Shown in pieces: positions 34,413 through 45,700 of a DNA stretch of 64,000 nucleotides. Below the pieces are notes generated by a model. The model saw nothing but the letters and a program-made list of their open reading frames with translations. It made no database searches and was not told where the DNA came from. How positions within the stretch are numbered: position 1 is the first letter of the stretch; each line of letters starts with the position of its first letter. A program made the translations under genes and the position numbers. This DNA comes from Odiellus spinosus (taxonomy: Eukaryota > Arthropoda > Arachnida > Opiliones > Phalangiidae): the NCBI GenBank assembly GCA_963920705.1, contig OY987226.1, positions 30,601,424 to 30,665,423 of the forward strand, in the 5' to 3' direction.

Positions 34413-34582
34413 TTAAGTTTTCAAGCCCGAAAGAGTTAATACGTATGTGAAAAAGATAAATAAAAATTAAAAAATATTTCAGATTTTATTGTTCGATTGT
34501 ACAGATACAAAGTGACAGAATACATTTAATTAGCGTAATCACGAATAGAGTAACGTTTTTAACAGGCGATTACTTTTCGCAA

Positions 34583-34900
34583 TCACACGTATGAAGTACA
34601 CTCGCATACCGCTTTTACACTATGTTTAAATTGGGCACACCATATGCAAAAAAGCCTTTCATCAAGCGGTGTAGTTATTTCGAACAGAGAAGGCTCACGA
34701 TACGTGTTTCTTTCCTGAATGTACACGCACTTTTTAAACAGCGAGCATCCTTCCTCAAAGCAAAACAGAAGAAGCTTTCCGTGTGCCGGGACTCTAGCAA
34801 GGTCTCCCTGACAGAATTTGCATTCTAAAGCCTTATCTCGAGGAATAAATTTCGTAGTAAGCTTGGCACTGGAAATGTTTACGTGACTGACTTGAGACAT
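34583..34900 (-). CDS. Small Cys-rich protein, unknown
   Basis: 105 codons starting MSQVSHVNISS. It has eight or more cysteines in pairs (ECKFC, FCFEEGC, CVY, CIWC, CECTS) with histidines, suggesting zinc binding; I do not recognise the family. The surroundings look like a transcription unit on this strand: TATATAAGGGG at about 35325, a roughly 400-nt leader with four 19-bp repeats, the frame, then AATAAA at about 34485. No splice sites are needed. It could also be a chance frame, because nothing homologous is present in the window for comparison. Confidence 0.4.
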   Translation of the reverse strand: MSQVSHVNISSAKLTTKFIPRDKALECKFCQGDLARVPAHGKLLLFCFEEGCSLFKKCVYIQERNTYREPSLFEITTPLDERLFCIWCAQFKHSVKAVCECTSYV

Positions 34901-34924
34901 TGAGTATTCGGATTTAGAATGACT

Positions 34925-35003
34925 TCGGTACTGTTCTGAATTCGCGGTACTGCTCTGAATTCGCGGTACTGTTCTGAATTCGCGGTACTGTTCTGAATTC
35001 GCT
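34925..35003. repeat. 19-bp tandem repeat, four copies
   Basis: Four near-perfect units of GGTACTGTTCTGAATTCGC lie just upstream of the small Cys-rich frame on the minus strand, so they would sit in its leader. Confidence 0.88.
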
Positions 35004-35319
35004 TCTCGTATGCTTGCTCTGAGAAGTCAGATGGTTTCTATACACAGTTTTATATTATGGAACTCTCGCGATACTTTATAAAGTTTCGGATTCGTCGCTG
35101 GAAATTGGAATTACTCCGTTGATTAGACTTGATTTATTTCGCTGTTTCGTTATTGGTAACTATCTTATTAGAAACCTGAAAAGATCTCGAGGCTGGTTTT
35201 AAAATTTAGTGGCTTGGTTGAGTCTAATACTTGAAAACCTTTCGGATTCGCTTTCTTGCAACTGAGTTAGGCTAGATCCTACTCCGATGGTTCCCGAACT
35301 GTTATGTTCGAATAGATTG

Positions 35320-35335
35320 GATACCCCTTATATAG
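35320..35335 (-). promoter_or_regulatory. Possible TATA box for the Cys-rich gene
   Basis: The minus-strand reading is CTATATAAGGGG, about 420 bases upstream of the ATG at 34900. Spacing is long but plausible for an uninterrupted leader. Sequence match only. Confidence 0.3.
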
Positions 35336-35469
35336 ATGGATATTTATTATTCTATATAGAACGACGAACGGCAGGGGAAAAAAACCTACATAGGGTAATG
35401 CTCGGGCTTCCCCGAGTGAACAATTTTTTTTCGCCACTAGCTGGCGTTTCGGCGCGGGCATGCGTACAT

Positions 35470-36925
35470 TGAGAGAGCCAAATGGCGAATTGAAGGTTTT
35501 CTCCTATAGTTTCCTATTTTTCCACTTTTCGCTTTATCAGGCTTATTTATTTTCAAATATTTTCTCACCAAAGACACCAAACTTTTCGCGAAGTCAAAAA
35601 CAGAACTCGAGATTTTAAAGAAAAACAACAAATGTGTAGAAAATTTTATATACGAAGCGTAATGAAAGATACGCGATTTTTTTTTTTTCGATTTTTCATC
35701 TTATGATTTACAAATTTATCCTATACTTTTCTGTATTTTTGCTTTTATTTATCGTATATTTCCAAATTTAATATTTTCAATCCTATTTTTTTTCTACAAT
35801 TCGCCTCTAAATGTCCTATTTTATCTATAACTCGGTTCTTCCCCCTGGTGGGCTATTACGTTTCCAATACGCCTTTATGTCTTTATAAATTCGACAGAAT
35901 GTTTTCTTTGTGATAGATAAGCTTCGTATTTAGCAGATCAAAAGGATTGAAACTCAAAATTTTATCCAGGCATTCGCGCCAAAAAAAATCCAAATGGTTC
36001 TCCCACATAAAAACCTCAAATTTGTTGGGACTCCATTCTCCCTTTAAGTATAACCCAGTCTTTAGTCCAGGCATCCAAAAAAACCAATACACCAAGTCAT
36101 TCAGGCAAAAAAACAAAAATTTATGATATTTAATTCTACCTTTTAGTTAAACCCAAAATTCTATCCAGGCATTCGCGCCAAAACAAATCCAACTGATTCG
36201 CGCAAAGACCCTAAATTTATCGGGACTCCATTCTCCCTTCAAATATAAGCCAAAGTCTTATCCAGGCATTCGCGCCAAAACCAAAAATTCAACGTAACGG
36301 ATATTCCAAAAGTGCATCTAAGTCAAGGGTTAGTTTAATTTAAATTACAATATTTCACCCTAATTTGTTACATCCTTTATACAAATTTAAGGTATCTTGT
36401 TTCCTAATATATATAACCCTGCATAGAATTTTCTTTTGTACGAATTGGTTTCTTGTTTTAAAATTTTGTATCGATTCCATTTAATAGAGTGACGTTTTTG
36501 GTTCAAATATGTTTCGTTGTGGTTTTGGACTATTTAGGATTCACGAAATTCACAAAAAAAATTACAAATATCTCTGACTAGCGGAATATTGAGAAACAGT
36601 TTTGAAAAATTTAAATTCCCATATAGTAAAATCCCATAAGAAGCTACGTTCACAGTAGAAACTTTGAAACCGTATTCCAACCGTTTCCAATGTTAAAATT
36701 GACTTTTGAAGTAAATAATTTCAATCTTTGAAAATAATCTCTACAACTGACCCTTCAATTTTCATTTTGAACCTTTCCAAAACGGTTTCAAAGCCTCTAG
36801 TGTCAACACAGCTAAAGATTAGGATAGGTTGGGTTAGGCTAGGTTGGGTTTGGTTAAGTTGTAATCCAAATAGGCTTTACGGTATATTTATGGTTTTTAG
36901 AGCGCCTCATTCGTTCGATGAACTT
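35470..36925. other. Intergenic with degenerate repeats
   Basis: No supported gene. Two diverged units of about 190 bp share TATCCAGGCATTCGCGCCAA and GGGACTCCATTCTCCCTT (35940-36115 and 36150-36290). Near 36825-36860 there is a run of TAGGTTGGGTTAGG-like motifs common in insect genomes. Confidence 0.5.
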
Positions 36926-37216
36926 TTAAAATCCAAACATTACCCCTATTTTAAAATGACCGTAACTTTTGTCTACTATCAAATAGCACCATTAGAAAGA
37001 AAGCGTGTCCTAGATTAAATTAAAATTAACCTTCCTTCCCACAGTTTCATTATTTTAATCTCTGTTTAACTAGAGTTCAGAGGAGAAACTCTTGTACCCT
37101 CAAAAAACCTTTTTAGATTTCATTTTGTCGATCTCACCCGTAATAGGCAGCGCACGTGGAGGCACCTACAAGCCGTTTGTAATCGAGTTGATATTCTTAG
37201 CCTAGTATAATACGCT

Positions 37217-37247
37217 TTGTAAAATAACTATCGAATTTTGTATATAT
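37217..37247 (+). repeat. Direct repeat flanking BEL remnant (5')
   Basis: TGTAAAATAACTATCGAATT and the next ten bases recur at 38516-38546, directly after the integrase frame. Starting TG, it may be the first part of an LTR, with the rest of the 5' LTR and most of the interior deleted. Confidence 0.5.
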
Positions 37248-37284
37248 ATATCGGTTAATCGAATCGGAATTTGGGTACGCTAAA

Positions 37285-38490
37285 ATGCATCCCATTATTC
37301 TTGATAAAAAACAGCGTCTAGCTAACCTACTAGTTAAGCGATGCCACAATAGTGTCCTGCACACGGGAGTACAGAGTACAGTTACCCAACTTCGCGAACG
37401 TTATTGGGTGGTTTCCGCTCGTCAGCTGACTAGACAAATAATAAAGAGTTGCACGATATGCAAGGAGTTAGCGGCGATTGCTGGAGATGAAATTACTGCC
37501 CCTCTACCGAAAGAGAGAATTCGCGAATCTACGCCATTCGAAGTGATCGGAGTTGATTTCGCGGGTCCTTTGTTTGTCAGACCCACGTTAATCTCTGATC
37601 AACTAGAAAAGGCTTATATATGTTTAATGACTTGCGCCGTTACTCGGGCTCTGCATTTAGAGTTGGTTCCTTCGTTGACCACAAGAGATTTTATCATGGC
37701 TTTTAGAAACATGATAGGCAGAAGGGGTATTCCCCGAGTAATTTATTCAGACAACGCACGCACATTTATAAGAGCGAATGAAGATTTGAAACAAATCTGG
37801 AAATACCTGGACTCCAATGAACTCAAAGAGTTTTTTGGAGAAAAGGGAATTACCTGGCATTTTATCGCGGAACGAGCAGCGTGGTGGGGCGGGTTCTACG
37901 AACGAATGGTCCGCAGCGTTAAAACGGGCCTTAAAAAGGTCATAGGTCGCGCGTCTCTTCATTATAGAGAAATGGAAACGGTTTTAATATAAACAGAAGC
38001 TATGATAAACTCCCGACCAATAACTTACGTGTACAACGATACGAACGAACCCTCACCCCTCACGCCCGCTCATTTTTTAATTGGAAAAAGACTATTGAGT
38101 CTACCAGACCAAAACATTAAAACTATGTCGGATAAATCGACAAATAAAGAATTAACTCGACGCTTAGAATATCGCCAGAATCTACAAACTAGACTCTGGA
38201 AAAGATGGAACAATGAATATTTAGCCGAGTTAAGATCCGCGCATCATTGCGCGATCGCGAAACGTGAAAGATCCCAAATAAAAGGGGACGTAGTCTAAAT
38301 TCACGAGGATAAAAAACCTAAACAATCTTGGAAATTGGGCCTCGTGACGCAAGAAATTATCGGTCGCGATGGTAAGGTGCGGGCTTGCTTAGTGCGCAAC
38401 CCTAATGGTATATTAAGAAGACCGGCAATTATTGTACAATTTAGAAGTCAGCGAACGATTTCAAGATTAAAAGTTAAACTTAATCGGTAA
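37285..38490 (+). pseudogene. BEL/Pao retrotransposon integrase remnant
   Basis: 402 codons in one frame, broken by TAA at 37990-37992 and 38296-38298. It has an HHCC zinc finger (HNSVLHTG, then SCTIC). The integrase core holds VIGVDFAGPL (first Asp), VIYSDNARTF (second Asp) and WWGGFYERMVRSVK (Glu). A C-terminal domain follows: MINSRPITYV, PLTPAHFLIGKRL, then WKLGLVTQEI. WGGFYERMVRSVK is characteristic of BEL/Pao. Upstream gag, protease and reverse transcriptase are missing. The integrase would insert retroelement cDNA; this copy is dead. Confidence 0.85.
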
Positions 38491-38515
38491 CACTTATCGT
38501 GTTACGGCGCGGAGT

Positions 38516-38546
38516 GTAAAATAACTATCGAATTTTGTATATATCT
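38516..38546 (+). repeat. Direct repeat flanking BEL remnant (3')
   Basis: Partner of 37217-37247, placed 25 bases after the last integrase codon, where a 3' LTR would begin. The far LTR end was not located. Confidence 0.5.
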
Positions 38547-38783
38547 TGAAGCTTTCCATTTTAACTGTTATACATATATAAAATGTTAATGAATTTCTGA
38601 TGTATTGTATATAGTTGACCTTGCGAAGCATCTTTTTTCCCCTTATATTGCCTGCCAAAGAGGTTTTTCAGATGCTTCGAAAACTAAAGATTTATTACTC
38701 CTAAAGTAAAAGTTTTGGGTAGCCTTTGTAGGAAAGAGAAAATTGTCGTATTCCCGCTATACCATAAAAGGGGACTCTTTCTT

Positions 38784-39480
38784 CAGTGGCGGCGGACGGT
38801 TCTTATTTTGGGGGGGACATTTTTCGTTAAAGAACTTGGATACAAGTTGCTCAAGACCAATATACCTGAAGGCTATGGTTGTACGAAGAAGGATCAGACA
38901 AGGAGAGGAAAAGTGGGGCTGCGTTGAGTTAGAGAGAGAAGAGCCAACCTCCCACTCGGTTGGAAAGGTGGATAGGAAATTCTCGAGGTAAACTGTTGTC
39001 ACGTGGTCGTTAGCGTCGTCGGCTACTACGCGTCTCATAAAGGATCCGTTTTACCTACGTGACAACAATTTACCACGAAGCAACTCTACCCCCGTCTGTC
39101 CCCCGTTCTCCCAGAGTGGGAGTTTAGGCCGACGCGGTAGGAACCGCGCCGTTCCCACTTTTCCTCTCCTTGTCTGATCCTTCTTGGTTGTACTATCGGT
39201 CTTCTACAGACGGACTCGCGTAGAAATAATTCATATACCTTATTTAAAGACAGTCTCTTTATAATTTTTGTTATTATATTATATTATTTTCTTAAAAACT
39301 CCAAACAGGTCGAGATTATAGACTGATTTTTCTTATAATTCATTGAATTCAATTATATTCTGAGATTAATCAGAGTATTGACTGAACAATTTGGGGAGGG
39401 ACACGTATATTGGTTGTCCCCACCTGGTTTAATTGAGGGGGGACAATGTCCCCCTGTCCCCACCCGTTCCGCCGCCACTG
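38784..39480. mobile_element. Non-autonomous hAT-type element
   Basis: 697 bp. Ends CAGTGGCGGCGGA and TCCGCCGCCACTG (one base differs near the inner edge), flanked by the 8-bp duplication TCTTTCTT (38776-38783 and 39481-39488). Termini starting CAG and 8-bp duplications are typical of hAT elements. No transposase. It contains a nested element at 38885-39185. Confidence 0.85.
38885..39185. mobile_element. Nested 301-bp MITE with 8-bp duplication
   Basis: Inverted ends of about 31 bp (AAGAAGGATCAGACAAGGAG inward), flanked by GGTTGTAC at 38877-38884 and 39186-39193. Removing it restores a continuous host sequence (GGCTATGGTTGTACTATCGG). The 8-bp duplication suggests a hAT-like mover different from the host element. 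Confidence 0.82.
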
Positions 39481-39488
39481 TCTTTCTT

Positions 39489-40331
39489 TCAAAGGCGGCC
39501 GCGCGCTGATAGGAAACGCTCCATGCTAACATGCTAATGGCATCTTTGGGCGATCGGTGCGCGGTACCCCTGGGTCAAAGATAATATCTTTAACGAATTC
39601 GTGGAATTCAAAATAGTAAAAAAGATGAGCTCTCCAGAAGAGAGAAAACATTATCCAGTTTGATATTAAGCGAAACCAGAAGTTTCAAATAAAGAACAGT
39701 TTTACCAGGCAGAACCTGTGTGATGTACCTTATTTGAATAAGTTACACAATTTCGGAGTTGGGACTAAAAGATTTAATTTAAGTTGATTAAAGTCGAGCC
39801 CACAAGGCTCGCACCGCTTAGTAACTCGCAACACGCTTTGTAGAATAACAGCTATTCCCAATTTTCGGGTTAGGAGTGATCCCGCGCTCGCGAACGAAAT
39901 GTTTACCCCAAGACCTTTGTAGAAAGAATGCACTCTGTTCGTAGTATTTGCTCGTATAAACGTTATTATAGGTAGCGACAAAAAGCTAGTGCACGGGTCT
40001 TTATAAATTCAATTACCGCTTAATTGGGCGCTTTAACTCTTTAAAGACGAAGAGACTGAAGTGGGAATTCGTAGCGTAAAGAAGTTAGAGGGTGCGTGAA
40101 AGTTTTCGTTTTGACTCGAGTGTATATTGCAAAGTATAGCTCTATACCCGAGGCGAATTAAAACACGTGTTAAATGGCATAGGGAATAAAAGTAGTTTTT
40201 CCGAACTGCTTGCGACCCGGAAGCCTAGTCTGAAACCCATTTCTTCGGAGATCTAATTTTAAATCAAAGTAAAACTAACGATCTTCTGAAGAAGGACCTT
40301 GGCTTGAAAAGTCTCGTAAATAAAAGTATCA
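39489..40331. other. Intergenic, nothing recognised
   Basis: No gene or clear repeat seen. Short open frames (for example 39730-39981 on the minus strand) lack any recognisable motif. Confidence 0.4.
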
Positions 40332-40335
40332 TTAA

Positions 40336-40480
40336 AGGCCTAGGATTTCTTCTGCCTGCCAACCGCCGTTTTCACTGGAAGTGGGCTCACGTTCTGGGCT
40401 ACCCCTTTGGAAGCGAGGCTAGAGAAAGTCTGGAGGGTGAGCCCATTTCCAGGGAGGTAGGCAGAAGAAATCCTAGGCCT
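40336..40480. mobile_element. TTAA-flanked MITE, copy 2
   Basis: Ends AGGCCTAGGATTTCTTCTGC and its inverse, with TTAA directly before and one base plus TTAA after. It differs from copy 1 by only a few bases, so both moved recently. Confidence 0.75.
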
Positions 40481-40534
40481 ATTAATATTCCGTGTTATTT
40501 TCTCTAAACAAAACTAAAATTATGTTCAAGCGTG

Positions 40535-41160
40535 CAAAATTCCAAAAATTACCCCTATTTTAAAATGGCCATAACATATCTCTACTACCACCTAGACATA
40601 AACCGATTAAACCATTAGAACGAAGGCATTCCCCATATTAATTTAAAAAATAAAATTGACAAGAGCCACTCGTTAAAGATTATACCGCCACTATTTATAT
40701 TCAAGCAAAAATCCAAAAATTACTTCTTTTTTAAAATAGCCGGAACTTTTCTCTACTATCACCTAGACGTAAACCGATAGCATCATTAGAAAGAAAGCAT
40801 TCCCAAGGTTAATTTAAAATTATAAAATTGACACGAGTCATTCGTTAAAGATTATTCAGCCACTGATAGATGTCGTGCAAAAATCGAAAAATCACCCTAA
40901 TTTTAAAATGACCGTAAACTTTCTCTACCATCATCTAGACATGAACAGATTGCACCGTTAGAAAGACGGCAATCCCTATATTATTTAAAAAAAAAATTGA
41001 CAAGAGCCACTCGTTAAAGCTTATTCCACAACTGATAGAAATCGAGCAAAAATCCAAAAATCAGACCTTTCTTAAAATTACAGTAACGTTTTTTAACCAT
41101 CACCTTGGTATAAACCGATAGAACCATTAGAAAGAAGACATTCTTCTTGATTATACTTCG
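40535..41160. repeat. Second array of the 170-bp repeat
   Basis: Four to five diverged units with the same internal order as 32683-33310 (AAATTACCCCTATTTTAAAA, CTCTACTACCACCTAGACAT, CCATTAGAA, GACAAGAGCCACTCGTTAAA). Confidence 0.8.
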
Positions 41161-42130
41161 AAAGAATTACTGCCCGAATGTTGACAAAGTTAAATCTCGT
41201 TTTATATTTTCGTAACAAACTGAAGAAATAACATTTTTGTTTATAAATTTTAATTAATTAATAAAGATCGGCTAAGCTTATGTTTTAACCCTTTTGAAAC
41301 CCATTCAGGGACCTTCCTGTCTATTATAATTGTGTTTAACTAGAGAAAAACATTGTACCTTCAAAAAGCCTTCTTATATTTCGCACTAGCTTATAATAAA
41401 AGTACCTTTGTCAGTATTAACTCGAATTCAGAGGAATACGACGAAAATCTGAACCTGCGGAGAAAATTGGTGATGAGGAATCAGTAGAGTAGGAAGCTGG
41501 GTATTTCCTGAAAATGATTGAAATCACCATAAAACGGCCCATTTAAGGGCCACCCAATTTTTACTACAAGTTTTTTATCTCGAATGCATTGGTCTATGAT
41601 TTTCAAACCTATTTGACATTTAAATGTTGTGTAAACTTAATTTCCTAGCAATAGGCTGGTAGAAATTTAAACGCATTCACTCTATCGCTTTTATGCCACT
41701 GACACGTCTTTACAGTCAGCTTACAGTCAGAATCAGTTTGGGAGACTAGTTAGATTTGTACGTGCTGAAAACCCAAACTGAATTTTCATGTTTAACATAT
41801 AGCAGTTTCAAGATAAGACGGGAAGCATCACTAGAGCTGCGTTCCAAGAATGGAATAAACAAGAATCGGGTTTTGGGGTCCGGCTAATAAGACTTAGTAG
41901 GCAGGCAAAAGAGAAGACGAGCGTTTAGCGGGTTCTTTTCGGGACGAGGGCAAAATACGGGAAAATGAGGGTGGGGTACTCCTAATCATTTTATTACTTT
42001 TTTTTTTTTTTTTTTTTTTTTAAGAAAGGGGACTAAAATGAATTGCAGCTGTGTCTCCCAATGTAGAGTGTGATCTTTTGTTCGAGTTTTGCGAGCGGTT
42101 CTGGTATTTTATGAACGCGAGTCACCATCG
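41161..42130. other. Intergenic with poly-T tract
   Basis: No gene seen. It holds a copy of the dispersed TTTAACCCTTTTGAAACCC motif at about 41285 and a run of more than 20 T at about 41998-42022. Confidence 0.45.
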
Positions 42131-42339
42131 GTTTACCTTAGCCCTATAACTAAACAACACGTTCCAAGCTTCACTCTAAGTTGCAAAGTTAGGTTTACCC
42201 ATATACGCTTTTCTTTCGAATGCAGAAACAGCTCATAGCGTTTAGGCCGAATTACTGACTTGTTTGAAAAAAAAAAAAACACTATTACTAAGATAAAACA
42301 CGTAGCGGAAAAATTCGTAAACTTTTTTCTCTGAAGCCG

Positions 42340-42603
42340 CCTTAAGCGATCCATAGAAATAGTAGAATATTCGCAATTTGGTTCGTCGCATTTAAACTTC
42401 TTATCGTTCGAATGAATTAACGCGTGTTTTTTTAAGCTACCCTTAATAATAGTAGAGTATTCGCAGTTTGGCTCGTCGCATTTGAACTTTTTCTCTCCCG
42501 AATGAACTAACGCGTGTACCTTAAAGGAGTCCTTCACGGCCGTGGCGTCCCCCCCCCCCCCTGTTTTTTCAAAAGTCGGTCTTCCAAAAATTGCCCACTG
42601 CAT
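42340..42603 (-). pseudogene. C2H2 zinc-finger fragment
   Basis: The minus-strand frame encodes HALVHSGEKKFKCDEPNCEY, then a full finger ending KKHALIHSNDKK and a second CDEPNCEYSTISMDRLRR that stops before its His pair. TGEKP-like linkers and the Cys-x4-Cys spacing mark classical C2H2 fingers with duplicated units. The 5' side runs into a poly-G/C tract near 42551 and the gene is truncated at both ends. Confidence 0.6.
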
Positions 42604-42726
42604 GTCTTTGGCGCTGCTGATTTTTGGGTTGAAATCCTTCCGCGGCCATGCGGCTTTCTAGGCAGTTTTTTTTCCCTCTTACCTTACTCTTTCTAGGAAG
42701 CCGTTAAATTTTGATTTGTCGATAAA

Positions 42727-45700
42727 ATGGCGGTTGAGCAATGTTCGGTCTTAAACTTAGAAAATGCCCGAAAACGAAGGATTTTACAAACCAAAAGAGA
42801 AAAAACTAAAGTGTACCTTTTAGATGCTAATGAGGAATGGCATATGGAAAAAGCTAAGTGGGTTAATGTAAATCTTGGCATAAAGAATAAGTATCTTAGG
42901 GTTTTTGCCAAGGCCCAAACTGTAAGATTGGACAAAGATGGTGCTCCTGCTGCTGTGGATATTTTCGCCAAGTTGGCAAAAAGGAAGGCTAAAGAGCCCA
43001 AATTATGGCAAAATATAAATTCTATTCCCAAAATTAACTCCTATTTCGCGCAGCACTTATTAGAGCTCCATGAAAGGTATTGCATGGAATGCTATTCTAA
43101 TGAAGGTATGTACTTGTATATTCTTTAAAAAACTTGCTGTAAATGAATCATTTGTAAATGTATCGTTGACGTCATAGAAATCTGATGCGGCAGGTATTGT
43201 ACATTAACGCCTAGAAATTCTCTATCTTTATTCCAGGAGTCGTTGGGCACGAATCTACCGCTACCAAAAGTACAGGTAACGTTTAATTTATTTGCCAGTT
43301 CGTCCATTAAGGAATCATCCGAGCGATGTAACATGTGGACGTCATCTGAAAAGATGATGCTGCAGGTATTGTATATTAACGCCTAGAAATTCTCTATCTT
43401 TATTCCAGGAGTCATTGAGCACAAATCAAATTCTACCGCTGCCAACAGTACAGGTAACGTTTACTTTAATAGCCAAAAACTTTCTATTTGCCAGTTCGGT
43501 TCGCCCATTAAAGAATCATCCGTGCGATGTATATTGGTGACGTCATAAAAACAGGTATTGTATATTAACGCCTAGAAATTTTATCTTTTTTCCAGGAGTC
43601 ATAGAGCACGAACAGAAATCAACCACTGGTAGCAGCCCAGAACTTTTTTCCTTTAGAGGAAATATTTTGGATGACAGTTTTGTGGAGGAAATTTTACCTC
43701 AAGAAGGCGATGAGGAACAAGATTCTCTGGATGTGCCCGTTCCATTTGTAAATTTAAATATCAATATTAAGAGTACAGATTAAAAAGATTCTGTCTCTGG
43801 AGCATTTTCCTAAATCGCGTTGCTGGCAGACTGTCCCCACTTCCCCTTTTTTAATCTATATACTCTTGATAATATCAGAAGTATATAATGTTTTTGTTTA
43901 AATAATTTTGTTAGGTTGACTCCAACCAACTTCCACTTTTGTCAACTCCAAAGAAAAGAGGAATGGTTTGTGACTTTAGTCCAAGTAGCTACATTGAAAT
44001 GGTCACACCAAAGAGAAAGCGACTGATGACAAAGTAAAGCTTAATTTTATATTATATTTTATTGTTTTTAGAATTTTTAAAATTATTTTTAATTTCACAT
44101 TAGCACCAATGCCGTGATGAATTTATCACCTTTTTCAAGCTGTGGCACCCCTCATAGCAGCGTGGGAAATAAAAGTTTTAGGACATTGTTAGTATATACT
44201 TTAAAGGGATACCATACAATGAGAAAAGTCAATTTTAATCAAATAAAGTACACTTGCAACCTGTTTTGATTCGGGCCTCGTCTCGCGCCAACGCGTGAAT
44301 TTCCTTTTCAAGAATGAAAGAAATCTCGAAGGAGCCGGCACGCACGTGACGTCATTTTTACGATTGAACTTACTCTCGCCATAGGCCTGAATTGAGACAG
44401 GTTCCATGTGTACTTTAAAGGGGCTTTAAAAATCGCTGATAGTCCCTTTAATTTAATTTTAAATAATTTCCTATTAAATTAAAATGTTGTACTTCAAAGC
44501 GCTACTGCTGGCAGTCCAGGCATGTCGAAGTTGGATTTTGAAATTTGTCAAAGCGCAGATGAAGAAGAATCATTACCTGAAAGCAATCTTTGTTTTACTT
44601 CAACGAAACCGTTAGAAGAACTGGTCAGAAGTGCCATTGGTTCAACTTGCAACATAGATAGCTGTGGAAAAGAGCTCTCTTTCAAATCTTATTTTAAGGG
44701 TGCGAAGTTTTGTGTGTCTTGGAAATGCTGTAAGCGAAAAAGTTACCATTATAACAAATGGGAATCTACCCCAGGGAACTTTAATCTCAAACTGGCTGGT
44801 GGATTGTTGTACTCAGGATGTTCTTTCTCAAAGGTTGATATACTTGACATAGGAGTTATTTCTAATTTACTAGCAATGAAATGGTTTTTAATGTAATAAT
44901 ATTTCTTACCCTTCTAGTTTGATAAATTTTGTAAATTGCTAAATTTGAAAGCGATTGGAACGACATCCATTATTGATAAACAAGTCAATAAATGTTATCC
45001 TGCAATAATGCAATTTTGGGATTCCGAACAAGTAAGGCGTTAAATATGTACAGGGTTCATACAAACCTGGATAACCTGGAAATTTCAGAGAAATCAGTTT
45101 TGCAAAAGTTGTATGAACCCTTATGTAATATTTTAATATAAATATATATTTTTATTCCAGGTGTCTATGCTCGCAAACAGAACTGACGGTCTAATTATAT
45201 GCTGCGATGCGCGTATGGATTCTCCTGGGTATTCAGCAAAGCATTGCACTTACACTGCCATTGATCTGAAAACTCAAAAAATCATAGCAGTGGAATTTGC
45301 TGATTGCCGCTTAACTGAAAATAAAAGCACAAATATGGAGGTGCTTTGTTTTCGAAGGCTTCTTAACAAGTTGGAAAAACACTGCACCGTAGCAGAAATT
45401 GTGACTGATGGTCACAAAGAAATCAAGGCTGTTATGAGTAGTACCACCGATATTGCTTTTATCACACTTTCTAATTTAACCCTAAAATGTTTTTTTTTTC
45501 TTAGGAAAAGAGTTTCCACACATAAAGCATTCTCATGATATTTGGCATGTCGCAAAAATTGTGAAAAAACGCATTGCCACTGTGAGTTATTTTGTATAAG
45601 AAATTTACTTTTATAGCTTGCTTTCAATATAAAATTATGTTTTAAGTTTCTAAGCAAAAAGAGTGTAATGAGCTGGCGAAATGGATAGAGGACATAATCA

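Noticed and set aside
36820..36865. TTAGG-like run as an interstitial telomere
   Set aside because: The motif is irregular (TAGGTTGGGTTAGGCTAGG) and very short; such runs are scattered in insect genomes.
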